64,000 nt of DNA from JAKFYM01 sp964416595 (GTDB lineage: Bacteria; Bdellovibrionota; UBA1018; CAIPTA01): positions 120,825-184,824 of the forward strand of contig CAYQES010000001.1 in assembly GCA_964416595.1 (NCBI GenBank), read 5' to 3'. Of this stretch, positions 1 through 8,431 are shown piece after piece. The position numbers were made by a program, and so were the translations under genes. Each line of letters opens with the position of its first letter. Position 1 is the stretch's first letter. The notes beneath the pieces are model-generated. The model saw nothing but the letters and a program-made list of their open reading frames with translations. It did not search any database and was not told the origin of the DNA.

Positions 1-238
1 TTTCGTAGATTTTTTGCATGCCCCACTCGTAGCCTTTAGAGAGCTGGTCGTAGCTCATACCAAAACGCCAATGGGGATAACGGGCAGGAAAACCGCCGCC
101 AGCGGCTACTTGGTTTACTTGGTCGTAGTCGAGCATTTCAAAAATTACGGGGAAACAATCCAAGCCAAATTTTTCGGCCTCCGCCTTCACCTTCTCTTGC
201 AGGGCACGTAATTCTGGAGGGAGAACTTGCGGCTGCAT
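1..238 (-). CDS. spoVR: SpoVR family protein, N-terminal part only
   Basis: This is the first 79 codons of a SpoVR/YcgB family protein; the rest lies beyond the left window edge. The diagnostic motif FPARYPHWRFGM is visible at about residues 50-61, followed by YDQLSKGYEWGMQKIYE, which is typical of the family. The ATG directly follows the TAA of the DUF444 gene with no spacer, so the two are translationally adjacent. SpoVR proteins are commonly encoded with PrkA and DUF444 proteins, as here. In enterobacteria the three are linked to starvation and stress responses, but the biochemical role of SpoVR is unsettled. The identification is secure; only the 3' part is missing. Confidence 0.93.
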   Translation of the reverse strand, partial: MQPQVLPPELRALQEKVKAEAEKFGLDCFPVIFEMLDYDQVNQVAAGGGFPARYPHWRFGMSYDQLSKGYEWGMQKIYE

Positions 239-1366
239 TTACTTCCCCTTGCCTAAGAAATCCTTAATGGATTTCATGATGCCTTCTTTGTTTTCGATCT
301 TAGAAAGCGAAAGTTTTTCGTGGCCATCCCGGAATTGTTCCTGGAGGTCTTTTAAAAACTGGCCGGAGCCGTAACGGCTTTCCACTTGGCCGTAGCAAAA
401 AAGATTAATTTTAGGGAAAAGTTTGTTCTGCAAAAGATCAAAACAAACTTTTGTGTCTTCCCCACTCCAGTTATCGCCGTCGGAAAAATGGAAGGCGTAA
501 ATATTCCATTGCTCCGGGGGGTATTCGGTTTCGATCAATTTCTGGCAAAGTTTATAGGCGCTCGAAATCAAAGTTCCACCGCTTTCCCGGGTGGAATAAA
601 AGGTTTTTTCGTCCACCTCCCGGGCGAGGGTATCGTGGATAATGTAGCGGGTTTCGAGGCCTTTGTACTGGGTGCGAAGCCACGTATCCAGCCAAAAACT
701 TTCCGTGCGCACAATCTCTTTTTGTTCGTCGCCCATGGAGCCCGAAACGTCCATCATGTAAATGATCACGGCGTTGGCATCGAACTCTTGCGTGGTTTTC
801 CAGGAGCGGAAACGCAAATCTTTTCGGATCGGCACGATGATTGGATCTTCAGGATTATAGGTGCCCGAAGCGATTTGGCGCTTTAAGGCTTCCTGGAAAG
901 AGCGTTTAAAATTTCGAAGAGAATTTGGGCCCTGGTGCGCGATGCCCGTATAACGGTCTTTGTCTTTTTCTAAAATTTCTTTGCCCTTAGGTTCAATGCG
1001 AGGCAATTCCAATTCATCAGCCAAAATTTCCGCAAGCTCTTGCAGAGTGAGATCCACTTCCAGGGAATGCTCCCCGGGTTGATCGCCCGCTTGCCCGCCG
1101 CCGCCTTCGCCCTCTTGGGGCTGGCCGTTGGCGTTTACTTCGTCTCCCGGATTGCCTTCACCCTGGCCCACGCCGCCTTCGTTTTTTCCAAACTTAAAGC
1201 GGGGAATATCGATTTGGGGCATGGGAATGGAAACCGTATCTTTTCCTTTGCGCACGATCATATCGCCATTGGAAATGTACTTTTTGAGATCCTGTTTGAT
1301 CTTACCCTTAATGATATTCTTAAATCGCGCGTGATCGCGTTGAATATTAAAAAGTGACAATCGCAC
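239..1366 (-). CDS. yeaH: DUF444 (YeaH-like) von Willebrand A domain protein
   Basis: A 375-residue cytoplasmic protein of the DUF444/YeaH family, the usual partner of the PrkA kinase. Residues 64-100 form a Gly/Glu/Gln-rich linker. The von Willebrand A part begins near residue 200 and carries the metal-ion-dependent adhesion motif DVSGSMG at 206-212. The family is thought to act with PrkA and SpoVR in stress or stationary-phase signalling; its mechanism is not established. The ATG overlaps the end of the upstream 130-residue gene by 20 bases and the stop touches the SpoVR start, so it is the third gene of a four-gene operon. Length is slightly below the enterobacterial homologue of about 430 residues. 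Confidence 0.93.
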   Translation of the reverse strand: MRLSLFNIQRDHARFKNIIKGKIKQDLKKYISNGDMIVRKGKDTVSIPMPQIDIPRFKFGKNEGGVGQGEGNPGDEVNANGQPQEGEGGGGQAGDQPGEHSLEVDLTLQELAEILADELELPRIEPKGKEILEKDKDRYTGIAHQGPNSLRNFKRSFQEALKRQIASGTYNPEDPIIVPIRKDLRFRSWKTTQEFDANAVIIYMMDVSGSMGDEQKEIVRTESFWLDTWLRTQYKGLETRYIIHDTLAREVDEKTFYSTRESGGTLISSAYKLCQKLIETEYPPEQWNIYAFHFSDGDNWSGEDTKVCFDLLQNKLFPKINLFCYGQVESRYGSGQFLKDLQEQFRDGHEKLSLSKIENKEGIMKSIKDFLGKGK

Positions 1367-1739
1367 CCCGCGTGGTGCCGCGCACCGCTTGGAATAGGCT
1401 GCCCTCCTGCATTTCCTCGGATCTTACACTAAAGAGAGCGCCGTCATATTCATCGTGGAACCAAAAATCACAGCCCTCAGGGAGAGCTTCGTTTTTCCCG
1501 GAAATCAACCAGCTATCGCAGGCCGAAGGGCCACGAACTTCTTTTAAGCCCGCAAGCCCACCCTTAGCACTGCGTAGGAATGCCGAGTGCCCTCCCTGCA
1601 GAGTAACGAACTGCACTTCACCCCTTGGGGAAGAAAATATTTTTTCAATCACTGCCGGATCATTCTCACCAGTGGGCAAAGAACGGCCACCAGAAGCAAA
1701 AGCGTTGCCCGCAATCAGTAGTAAAAGCAGAGCCTTCAT
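1347..1739 (-). CDS. Small secreted protein inside the prkA operon
   Basis: A 130-residue protein I do not recognise. It begins with a clear signal peptide (hydrophobic LLLLLIAG, probable cleavage after AFAS) and has two cysteines, in ACDSW and GCDFWF, that could form a disulfide. It is therefore expected in the periplasm or outside. It lies between prkA (14-base gap) and the DUF444 gene (20-base overlap), on the same strand. The usual order is prkA directly followed by the DUF444 gene, so an exported protein lodged between two cytoplasmic signalling proteins is unusual. Function unknown; being a real gene is supported by the signal peptide and tight packing. Confidence 0.7.
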   Translation of the reverse strand: MKALLLLLIAGNAFASGGRSLPTGENDPAVIEKIFSSPRGEVQFVTLQGGHSAFLRSAKGGLAGLKEVRGPSACDSWLISGKNEALPEGCDFWFHDEYDGALFSVRSEEMQEGSLFQAVRGTTRGAIVTF

Positions 1740-1753
1740 GGCTACTCCCCCTT

Positions 1754-3820
1754 TTAGCCTCTCTCCTTCGTATCGCCCCGAGCGAAGATAGAGGCCACAT
1801 AATTCAAGATATCCGTGGCAGAGATTTCGTCGTAACCAAAATCCCGGATGAGCCGGGTTTTTACCACGTCGATCTTCTCTTGCATATTTTTGTCTACCAC
1901 ATTGGAAACCAAACTCGAGAGCTTGATGGAATCCTTCTGGTCTTCGAAAAGTTTCAATTCCAGAGCCCGATGCAAACGTTCGTTGGTTTTGTAGTCGAAG
2001 TTTTTGCCCTCTACCGCAAGTGCACCGATATAGTTCATGATCTCGCGGCGGAACTCATCTTTCCGGGATTCTGGCACATCGATCTTCTCTTCGATGGAAC
2101 GCATGAGCCGCTCGTCCGGCTGTTCAAGTTGGCCGGTGTAGCGGTTGCGCACCTTTTCTCTTTGGGTGAACGCTTTGATGTTATCAATATAGTTCGCACA
2201 GAGATTGGAGATGGCTGATTCATCGGCAGAGATCGCCCGCTGCACTTCGTTCTTGATGATATCTTCGTACTCTTGCTTCACGGCAGCCAAGAGTTCTTTA
2301 TATTCCCGGCGCTTTTCTTCGCTGGAAATCAAGCTGTGATGGCGCAGGCCCGATTCCAGCTCGTTAAAGAGCATGAAGGGATTCACGCAGCCCACGTGGC
2401 CGTATTTCACGAGAGTGTTGGAAACTTTATCTTGGATATAACGGGGAGAAACGCCGTCCAAACCTTCCCGCACAGCTTCTTTCCGCAGCTCTTTTACGTT
2501 ATCTTCCGTATAGCCCGAAAGAGTTTTTCCGTTATAGAGCTTTAGTTTTTGCATTAAGGATAGATCGCTCTTCTTCGGTGCCTCAAGACGCGTGAGGATC
2601 GCCCACATAGCCGCCATTTCGATCGTATGCGGAGCGATGAAAGTGCCTTGCACTTTGCCTTTACCAAAATCCTTTTCATAGATGCGGATTTCTTCGTGGA
2701 GCTTGGTGATATAAGGAATATCGATCTTTACAGTACGATCCCGTAAAGCTTCCATGAACTCGTTGTTCTGGAGTTTTCTAAACTCGGGCTCGTTGGTGTG
2801 ACCAATGATCACTTCATCGATATAGGTTTGCGCAAATTTCTTTGGCTTCACCACGTGCTCTTGGGATGCACCCAAAAGATCGTAGAGGAACGCCACATCG
2901 AGCTTCAACACTTCCACGAACTCGATCAAGCCCCGGTTAGCCACCTGGAATTCACCGTCAAAGTTGAAGGCTCTTGGATCCGAATCAGAACCAAATTCCG
3001 CAATCTTGCGATAGTTGATATCACCCGTGAGCTCCGTGGAGTCTTGGTTTTTTTCGTCCTTGGGCTGGAATGTGCCGATACCCACCCGATCTTTTTCCGA
3101 AAGCATAAAGCGGTACACCCTCACATGCTCCATGGCTTTAGACCAATCGCCCTTATAACGATTCATGAGCTCACGGAAAATCATGCGCATGGGAGGTGAG
3201 AGTTCTCCGCGGATTTTTAATTTATAATTGCCCTTGCCGCTCTTATTGATTTCATCTTCGAAAGCTTTGCGGGTGCCTTCGGGGATCAAAAGCAGTGGTT
3301 CTTCGTTCATGGGCGATTTCATTTCGCCACTGGAACCCACGAGACCAAACTTTGGATCATCTACAAATTTGAAAGTATAGAGCGCGCCTTCGGGAGTATA
3401 AGAGTAATTTTCAATCCCTTTTTTCAAAAGACGAGCAATCGTAGATTTTGCGGAACCCACAGGTCCGTGCAGGAGAAGAACGCGTTTCTCGGTGCCGTAA
3501 CCCAAGGCCGCAGAGCGCAGAAAATTCACAAGCTTCATCAAATGCACATCGAGACCAAACACGGCGTCTTTCCCGTTCTCGATCGGATCTTCGAAGAAGG
3601 TGTAGTGCGTGACTTCTTTTTTGTATTCGTTAAACTGGCTCGTGCCGTAGCCCAAAATCATGTCGTACATGCGCTGGAACGCATTTCTTGAAAGGTTCGG
3701 ATTTGCTCGAACCATTTCCAGATAGTCCCCGAGGGAACCTTCCCAGTGCAGCTCTTGGTAATTTTTTGGGCTATGGAGCCCGGCTACAAAATTCAATAAA
3801 TCTTTCGTATTGGCGCTCAT
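1754..3820 (-). CDS. prkA: PrkA family serine protein kinase / AAA protein
   Basis: A 688-residue PrkA (YeaG) protein: an AAA-type ATPase core fused to a C-terminal kinase-like domain, first described as a serine protein kinase. From the chosen start, Walker A GPVGSAKST lies at 119-127. The ATG at 3820 gives the N terminus MSANTKDLLNF and follows GGAGAGGG at a normal distance; an upstream in-frame start at 3910 would add 30 residues unlike the family and has no such site. Length matches the family (about 640-690). It leads the leftward operon prkA, secreted protein, DUF444, spoVR, driven by the promoter at 3867-3895. The PrkA-YeaH-SpoVR set is widely conserved and linked to nutrient stress or sporulation. 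Confidence 0.95.
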   Translation of the reverse strand: MSANTKDLLNFVAGLHSPKNYQELHWEGSLGDYLEMVRANPNLSRNAFQRMYDMILGYGTSQFNEYKKEVTHYTFFEDPIENGKDAVFGLDVHLMKLVNFLRSAALGYGTEKRVLLLHGPVGSAKSTIARLLKKGIENYSYTPEGALYTFKFVDDPKFGLVGSSGEMKSPMNEEPLLLIPEGTRKAFEDEINKSGKGNYKLKIRGELSPPMRMIFRELMNRYKGDWSKAMEHVRVYRFMLSEKDRVGIGTFQPKDEKNQDSTELTGDINYRKIAEFGSDSDPRAFNFDGEFQVANRGLIEFVEVLKLDVAFLYDLLGASQEHVVKPKKFAQTYIDEVIIGHTNEPEFRKLQNNEFMEALRDRTVKIDIPYITKLHEEIRIYEKDFGKGKVQGTFIAPHTIEMAAMWAILTRLEAPKKSDLSLMQKLKLYNGKTLSGYTEDNVKELRKEAVREGLDGVSPRYIQDKVSNTLVKYGHVGCVNPFMLFNELESGLRHHSLISSEEKRREYKELLAAVKQEYEDIIKNEVQRAISADESAISNLCANYIDNIKAFTQREKVRNRYTGQLEQPDERLMRSIEEKIDVPESRKDEFRREIMNYIGALAVEGKNFDYKTNERLHRALELKLFEDQKDSIKLSSLVSNVVDKNMQEKIDVVKTRLIRDFGYDEISATDILNYVASIFARGDTKERG

Positions 3821-3866
3821 AGAATACCCTCTCCATGGGTCATAAGGGATTGCCCCTTGTTCTTTT

Positions 3867-3895
3867 ATTATCCGTCCCAACCCCAATGAAGTCAA
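3867..3895 (-). promoter_or_regulatory. Sigma-70-type promoter of the prkA operon
   Basis: On the minus strand TTGACT (3895-3890) and GATAAT (3872-3867) are separated by exactly 17 bases. Each hexamer matches the vegetative consensus at five of six positions. The predicted start, near 3860, leaves a leader of about 40 bases before the ribosome binding site and ATG of prkA. No operator-like repeat was seen. Confidence 0.7.
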
Positions 3896-4018
3896 AGGGA
3901 TAAACCCCATTCCGACGCGCGGCGTAAGCCTTTCATTTGACTGAAGTTTATTGGTATCTTTCTATTAGTGGCCAGTGTGAGAATGACTAAATCTTCGGTG
4001 CCGTGTAGAGAGGGTTTT

Positions 4019-4657
4019 ATGAAACAAATACTATGGCTTCTTGGTGTTTCTCTTTGTTCGGTTCCACTCGCGGCATGGAGCGCGCCTGAATCCGGAGTGA
4101 AGGATAGTGATCTTGGCACCTATACCTTCAGTAGAGTCGCATCCCCCCATTTTAAGCCCCACCCACAACCCTTAGGGGCAGACATTTGTGTGCAAGCCTC
4201 GGAACTTCCCAGCATAGAGGGAACAGAAATCCAAGAGGGCGTATATGACCTCGAGCTACCAGCACAGATTGCGGGTGATCCTCCCACCACTGCCTGCGGC
4301 CGCTTTCCAACTTTCGCCTATGCACCAGTTAAAATCATAGCTCCCGCCGAGATAAAAGCTGCTCACTGGAATAATCAACCAGAAGAGCAACAGCTACCTA
4401 AACAATTTACATTTGTTTCGGAATTTACTGGCAAAGAGATCAATGAAGCATATGCAAAAGTGCTAGAAACTTGCAAAGGGAAGCGTTGCTATTCTTACCG
4501 TTTAACTTTTGTGACAGATTACGAAGGCATCTCCATACCCCTCCCCTTACCTGCGAATTTCTCTAGGAACCCAAACCTTGCCGGCCTCCAAAGAACAAAG
4601 GATCCTGGGTCTTTTACGTTCGTGAACACATTTATTCGCGTGAGAGCGGTGGAGTAG
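4019..4657 (+). CDS. Secreted protein of unknown function
   Basis: A 212-residue protein that I do not recognise. The ATG at 4019 follows AGAGAGG and opens a signal peptide (MKQILWLLGVSLCSVPLAAW, cleavage probably near WSA). Five cysteines remain in the mature part, including the pair in ETCKGKRCYS, so disulfides in the periplasm or outside are likely. An in-frame start at 3968 would bury the signal peptide and is rejected. It diverges from prkA across about 200 bases and is followed after 33 bases by the CPBP protease gene. No catalytic motif is visible. Confidence 0.75.
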   Translation: MKQILWLLGVSLCSVPLAAWSAPESGVKDSDLGTYTFSRVASPHFKPHPQPLGADICVQASELPSIEGTEIQEGVYDLELPAQIAGDPPTTACGRFPTFAYAPVKIIAPAEIKAAHWNNQPEEQQLPKQFTFVSEFTGKEINEAYAKVLETCKGKRCYSYRLTFVTDYEGISIPLPLPANFSRNPNLAGLQRTKDPGSFTFVNTFIRVRAVE

Positions 4658-4690
4658 ACAGCTCGCCTGTTCTACGCTAACACCTTCCAC

Positions 4691-5464
4691 ATGAAACGAC
4701 TGCGCAAAATAAATCCTTATATCCGTGTAGCTATCTTTTATGCTCTCGCTTGCGCATGGAGTTGGCCGTTTTTCTGGTGGCGGGACATGCACCGGGAAAG
4801 CTGGAATAATTTGCCATTGCCCACATTCCTAAAAACCTGGTCCTATATGTGGGGGCCAGGTTTGGCAGCAATCGTTTGTTTTATACTTTTTAAGACCGCC
4901 AATCGCAGTGTCACTTTCTGGGGGAGTAGCATTCCTAGAAGTGTTCTCACCTATCTTTGTCCTATCATAATTTTGTATCTTCTCACTTTTGACAACAAAC
5001 TCCTTGCTATAGCCCACCTCGGCTTTATCTCTATGCTTGGAGAAGAACTTGGCTGGCGCGGTTGGCTCCAAGATAACCTCCCCATCAAATCTGACGTGAA
5101 AAAAAGCCTAGTGATTGGTGTACTATGGGAGTTTTGGCATTTTACAAACCGCACGAGCCAAGGAAATTTACTGCAGATAGGTTTCAGAGTTGGATTATTT
5201 CTCCTTCTTCTTTCTGCGATCTCCTTCGTAATGATAAAACTCACGAAAAGAACCGCATCCCTTTGGATCGCGGTAACCATCCATTTCTGCTTCAATCTAC
5301 TATTTGAAAATCCAATAGCTTGGCAGGCTATACTCCTATCTCTGCCCTTTTGGTTTTTTCTCTTAAAAACTTGGCCCCAGCCCACCCAACCGCCCCCAGG
5401 TATCTCGTCCAAGCCAAACCCGTCAACCCCAAGGAAACTTCCCTTTCCCCACCCCCTTTGTTAG
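4691..5464 (+). CDS. CPBP family intramembrane glutamic protease
   Basis: A 257-residue multi-pass membrane protein of the CPBP/Abi family (bacterial relatives of the CAAX protease Rce1). The hallmark EELGWRG (the EExxxR motif) occurs near residue 118 and the second motif WEFWHF near 146; the two conserved histidine/asparagine-type positions follow in HFCFNLL. Members cleave substrates within the membrane, but natural substrates are mostly unknown. The C terminus is a short Pro-rich tail (PQPTQPPPG) after the last membrane segment, which is unusual. There is no clear ribosome binding site before the ATG. It is followed after 11 bases by the PP2C phosphatase gene. Confidence 0.85.
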   Translation: MKRLRKINPYIRVAIFYALACAWSWPFFWWRDMHRESWNNLPLPTFLKTWSYMWGPGLAAIVCFILFKTANRSVTFWGSSIPRSVLTYLCPIIILYLLTFDNKLLAIAHLGFISMLGEELGWRGWLQDNLPIKSDVKKSLVIGVLWEFWHFTNRTSQGNLLQIGFRVGLFLLLLSAISFVMIKLTKRTASLWIAVTIHFCFNLLFENPIAWQAILLSLPFWFFLLKTWPQPTQPPPGISSKPNPSTPRKLPFPHPLC

Positions 5465-5475
5465 CCTTTTAGTAG

Positions 5476-6219
5476 ATGAAACTGATCTCCGCCGGCGCCA
5501 CCAATATCGGCCGTAAACGCAAAGTGAACCAGGATTCCTTCGTGATGGAAGCCGGCAGCAAACTCTTTGTGGTGGCTGATGGCATGGGCGGCCACGCAGG
5601 CGGCGAAACCGCTTCCCGCATCACCGTAGAAACCGTAGTGCAGTCGCTCTTGAGCGACAAAAACTCGAGCCTCAATATGGACCCCGCAGATCTCCTGATG
5701 GGTGCCATTCACCGCGCAAATACTTCCGTGTTTAGCACCGCCGAAAAAAATAAGGCCCTGGCAGGCATGGGCACCACGGTGGTCTCCATGTACTTTAGCG
5801 GCAATAAAATTTTTGTGGGTCACGTGGGCGATAGCCGTGTGTACTTAGCGCGCAAGAATCAAATCTGGCAGGTCACGAAAGATCACAGCCTGGTAAACGA
5901 AAAACTGAAAGCTGGCGTGATCACCCGCGAGCAAATGAAAAAAGATAAATCCCGCAACGTCATCACCCGCTCCGTGGGCTTTGAATCTTCCGTGCTCGTG
6001 GATATTTATCAGAAAGAAATAAGTGTGGGAGATTTATATCTAGCCTGCTCCGATGGACTATCAGGCATGATGGAAGACAGAGAAATCCTCGAGACCATTG
6101 ATCAACTGGGCTGGGAGGGAGACGATCTCAACCCCCTTGTGGGCACCTTGATCGAAAAAGCCAATCAGCATGGCGGGGATGATAATGTTACTTGCGTGGT
6201 AGTGCGGGTGGACCGCTAG
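5476..6219 (+). CDS. PP2C-type serine/threonine protein phosphatase
   Basis: A 247-residue stand-alone PPM/PP2C phosphatase of the Stp/PrpC type. It is cytoplasmic and dephosphorylates Ser/Thr residues using two metal ions. Motifs in order: NQDSF near 20, ADGMGGHAGGE near 34-44 (metal-binding Asp), GHVGDSRVYL near 115, CSDGLSGMM near 194 and GGDDNVTCVV near the C terminus. The full set of metal-ligand Asp residues is present and the length is normal. No Hanks-type kinase is encoded in this window, so its partner kinase lies elsewhere. It follows the CPBP gene after 11 bases and may be co-transcribed. Confidence 0.95.
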   Translation: MKLISAGATNIGRKRKVNQDSFVMEAGSKLFVVADGMGGHAGGETASRITVETVVQSLLSDKNSSLNMDPADLLMGAIHRANTSVFSTAEKNKALAGMGTTVVSMYFSGNKIFVGHVGDSRVYLARKNQIWQVTKDHSLVNEKLKAGVITREQMKKDKSRNVITRSVGFESSVLVDIYQKEISVGDLYLACSDGLSGMMEDREILETIDQLGWEGDDLNPLVGTLIEKANQHGGDDNVTCVVVRVDR

Positions 6220-6240
6220 TTCGATCTGAATAAACCGAAT

Positions 6241-7002
6241 CTACTCTTTCTTAAGCGGCACCGCTAAACCATCCGCATACACACAAACGATCCAGTCCCC
6301 GGGCACACGAAAAATTTCTCGCCCTTGAGGCAAGGCCGCGAGCAGGCGAAAATCCCCAGCTCGGCTTTCCACAGCCGCCGCATTTTCTCCCACCACTTGT
6401 GCGTGGAAAGTGCCCTGGCCTGGCACCGTAAAGCGCTTTGTGGGCAAAAGTTCTGGGAGCGAAAAACGCGGGTCACTTAGCAAGGCCACATTCCATTTGT
6501 CTTGCACATAAGCATTCACTTCCCGGTTTTTATTCCAGGTGAGCGCAGCCGTGGTGCCCTTAGAGAGCAAAGGCAAGTGGATCAAATCTCGATTTAAACG
6601 TAAAAAATAGTAATGGTAATTTTTGGTTTGCAAAGAACCATTGGCGAGCAAGCGTTCTTCGATCACATCCCAGCGCTCTAGAGCGTAACCCCGGTATTTT
6701 CCCTCTTCCACGGTGCCCACTTCGAAAATTCTCGCTTTGATGGAATCGTATTCTTCCCGATCCTCCCTCGGCACACCCCGATAAAAATGGCCGTCCGAAG
6801 TAAAATGCCAAGCGATCGTTTCTCGCTCGGAAAAGCGGTCTTTGCTGTAACGAACTTTGCCTAGTTTTAAATCCTTGCCTTCCACCTTCAAACTAGAAGC
6901 AGGGGGCGCGAGAGCGGTGGAATCTAATAGATCACTTTTTAGCGATGGAGAGCTCGTACAGGCTGTTAAAAGGAGGCTTAGAAGCAATGTATTCTTTCTC
7001 AT
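6241..7002 (-). CDS. Lipoprotein of unknown function
   Basis: A 253-residue predicted lipoprotein that I do not recognise. The ATG at 7002 gives a short hydrophobic signal (MRKNTLLLSLLLTACTSS) with lipobox LLTAC; lipidation would be at Cys15. A TTG start 12 codons upstream would spoil the signal and is rejected. The mature part is rich in charged and aromatic residues, suggesting a beta-rich fold, but I see no family motif. It is convergent with the PP2C gene (21-base gap). There is no strong ribosome binding site. Confidence 0.75.
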   Translation of the reverse strand: MRKNTLLLSLLLTACTSSPSLKSDLLDSTALAPPASSLKVEGKDLKLGKVRYSKDRFSERETIAWHFTSDGHFYRGVPREDREEYDSIKARIFEVGTVEEGKYRGYALERWDVIEERLLANGSLQTKNYHYYFLRLNRDLIHLPLLSKGTTAALTWNKNREVNAYVQDKWNVALLSDPRFSLPELLPTKRFTVPGQGTFHAQVVGENAAAVESRAGDFRLLAALPQGREIFRVPGDWIVCVYADGLAVPLKKE

Positions 7003-7196
7003 GGGTTTTAGTTTGCTACTATTCGCGCTTGTGTACAAGAACTAGACAGCGACAAAAAATTCGCCGTGGGCTGCCCCCCTGTCTCCCGCCGGATACGAAA
7101 ATATACAAATAATATCAAGTATTTAAATCCCATCCATTGGCACCAATCCTGCGACTACCCCCATAAGACTATGAAGGTCTAACCAGGAGGTTTCGT

Positions 7197-7925
7197 ATGC
7201 AAGCGATGTATAATTTATCTACTTATATGTTCCAGACCGGCCTACAACAGGCCGAAGCCGAGATCGAGAAGATCCGCCTATTGTCCTTAACGGGCGTGAT
7301 TTTTTTGGCCGCTTCTATGCCTATTGCTGGGCAATGGGAAAAACAAACTGACACTTTAGAAGACAGCCACCAAGATCTGCACTTGGCCGAAGTGGTGGAA
7401 CGCTTCCAACAACGCTTGCCCAAGCAGCATAAACAAGATGCCTATCGGTTGGGCCGCACACTGATGCAATTAAGTGAACGCCATCAAATGTCTCCTGGCC
7501 TTTTATTATCCGTGATCGATACGGAATCCAGTTTTCGTTACGACGTGGTTTCCAAGGCTGGAGCCGTGGGCCTCATGCAACTTCTGCCCGATACGGCCGC
7601 CGAAGTGGCCCGCCGTTACCGCATTCATTCCTATCATTCCGAAGCGGATCTTGCGGACCCTGTGGTGAACCTACAATTAGGAGTAGCGTATATCGCTTAC
7701 CTTCGTGGTCACTTCGGAAATTCCGTGCACTACTTGGCCGCTTACAATATGGGCCCTTCTGCTTTACGTGGACGGATCAAAAAAGGAAATTACGAACTCG
7801 GCGCCATCAATGGATACGTGCAAAAAATCCAGAACCGCACATTAGAATTGCGCAGCAAGGCGTCGAAGAAATCTCCTCTTCTGCAACGTGCTGAGCGGCA
7901 GCGGAATATGGATCACATGCTCTAG
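7197..7925 (+). CDS. Lytic transglycosylase (SLT domain)
   Basis: A 242-residue protein with a C-terminal SLT goose-lysozyme-like domain (about residues 95-215) that would cleave the MurNAc-GlcNAc bond of peptidoglycan with anhydro-product formation. The catalytic Glu is in IDTESSFRYDVVS; GAVGLMQLLP and the late AAYNMGP are the other family signatures. The N terminus is odd: a polar stretch of about 27 residues precedes a single hydrophobic segment (LTGVIFLAASMPIAG), so it is probably a membrane anchor rather than a cleaved signal. AGGAGG at 7185-7190 fixes the ATG. It stands alone between divergent and unrelated genes. Confidence 0.92.
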   Translation: MQAMYNLSTYMFQTGLQQAEAEIEKIRLLSLTGVIFLAASMPIAGQWEKQTDTLEDSHQDLHLAEVVERFQQRLPKQHKQDAYRLGRTLMQLSERHQMSPGLLLSVIDTESSFRYDVVSKAGAVGLMQLLPDTAAEVARRYRIHSYHSEADLADPVVNLQLGVAYIAYLRGHFGNSVHYLAAYNMGPSALRGRIKKGNYELGAINGYVQKIQNRTLELRSKASKKSPLLQRAERQRNMDHML

Positions 7926-8016
7926 GCCAGCGCCCCTTTCTGCGCACAAGAAAACTCCTAGCAAAAAAACACATTCTTTCCTAAACTAGCAAGCAAATCT
8001 TATTTAGGAGAAAACC

Positions 8017-8430
8017 ATGAAACTGTTACTAAGTTTTTGCGCCCTATTTTTACTCACCGCCTGTGGCCATCACCGGGATGTTCGCCCCGCTGCCGATGGA
8101 AACCACAGCATTGCCTTAAAATCCGAGAGTCCCGAAGCAGGCTCCCAAGAAGCCATGAAGCAAGCCGAGCATTACTGCAAAGAATTCGATAAACATGCTG
8201 TGGTGGTGGATGAAAACTCCACCTATTCCGGTGATATGGATGAAAGCACCTACAAAGCCGTGAAAACTGCCTCTAAGGTGGGCAAACGCGTGGGTGGTGC
8301 AGTTTTTATGGGCGGCGAAGACCGCAAAAAAGCCCATCGGGATAGTAGCAACGTATACACGGGCGCTGGTGTGCTGGATGACGTGGCCGGCGACGGCTAC
8401 AGCGTGCGCATGCGTTTTCGCTGCCAATAA
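8017..8430 (+). CDS. Small lipoprotein
   Basis: A 137-residue lipoprotein. The signal MKLLLSFCALFLLTAC ends in lipobox LTAC with Cys16 as the lipidation site. AGGAG at 8006-8010 sets the start. Cysteines occur in HYCKEF and at the extreme C terminus (RFRCQ), a pairing that suggests one disulfide. A glycine-rich part around GKRVGGAVFMGGEDRKKAHRD is the only distinctive feature. I do not recognise the family. It is convergent with the DUF4336 gene, whose stop begins one base after this stop. Confidence 0.8.
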   Translation: MKLLLSFCALFLLTACGHHRDVRPAADGNHSIALKSESPEAGSQEAMKQAEHYCKEFDKHAVVVDENSTYSGDMDESTYKAVKTASKVGKRVGGAVFMGGEDRKKAHRDSSNVYTGAGVLDDVAGDGYSVRMRFRCQ

Positions 8431-8431
8431 G

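Noticed and set aside
386..886. Long open frame on the plus strand opposite the DUF444 gene (166 codons)
   Set aside because: It is the antisense of a well-supported gene and its product has no signal peptide, family motif or ribosome binding site.
3937..3966. TTGACT with TCTATT 18 bases downstream before the 4019 gene
   Set aside because: The -10 match is poor and the spacer is off; not strong enough to list as a promoter.
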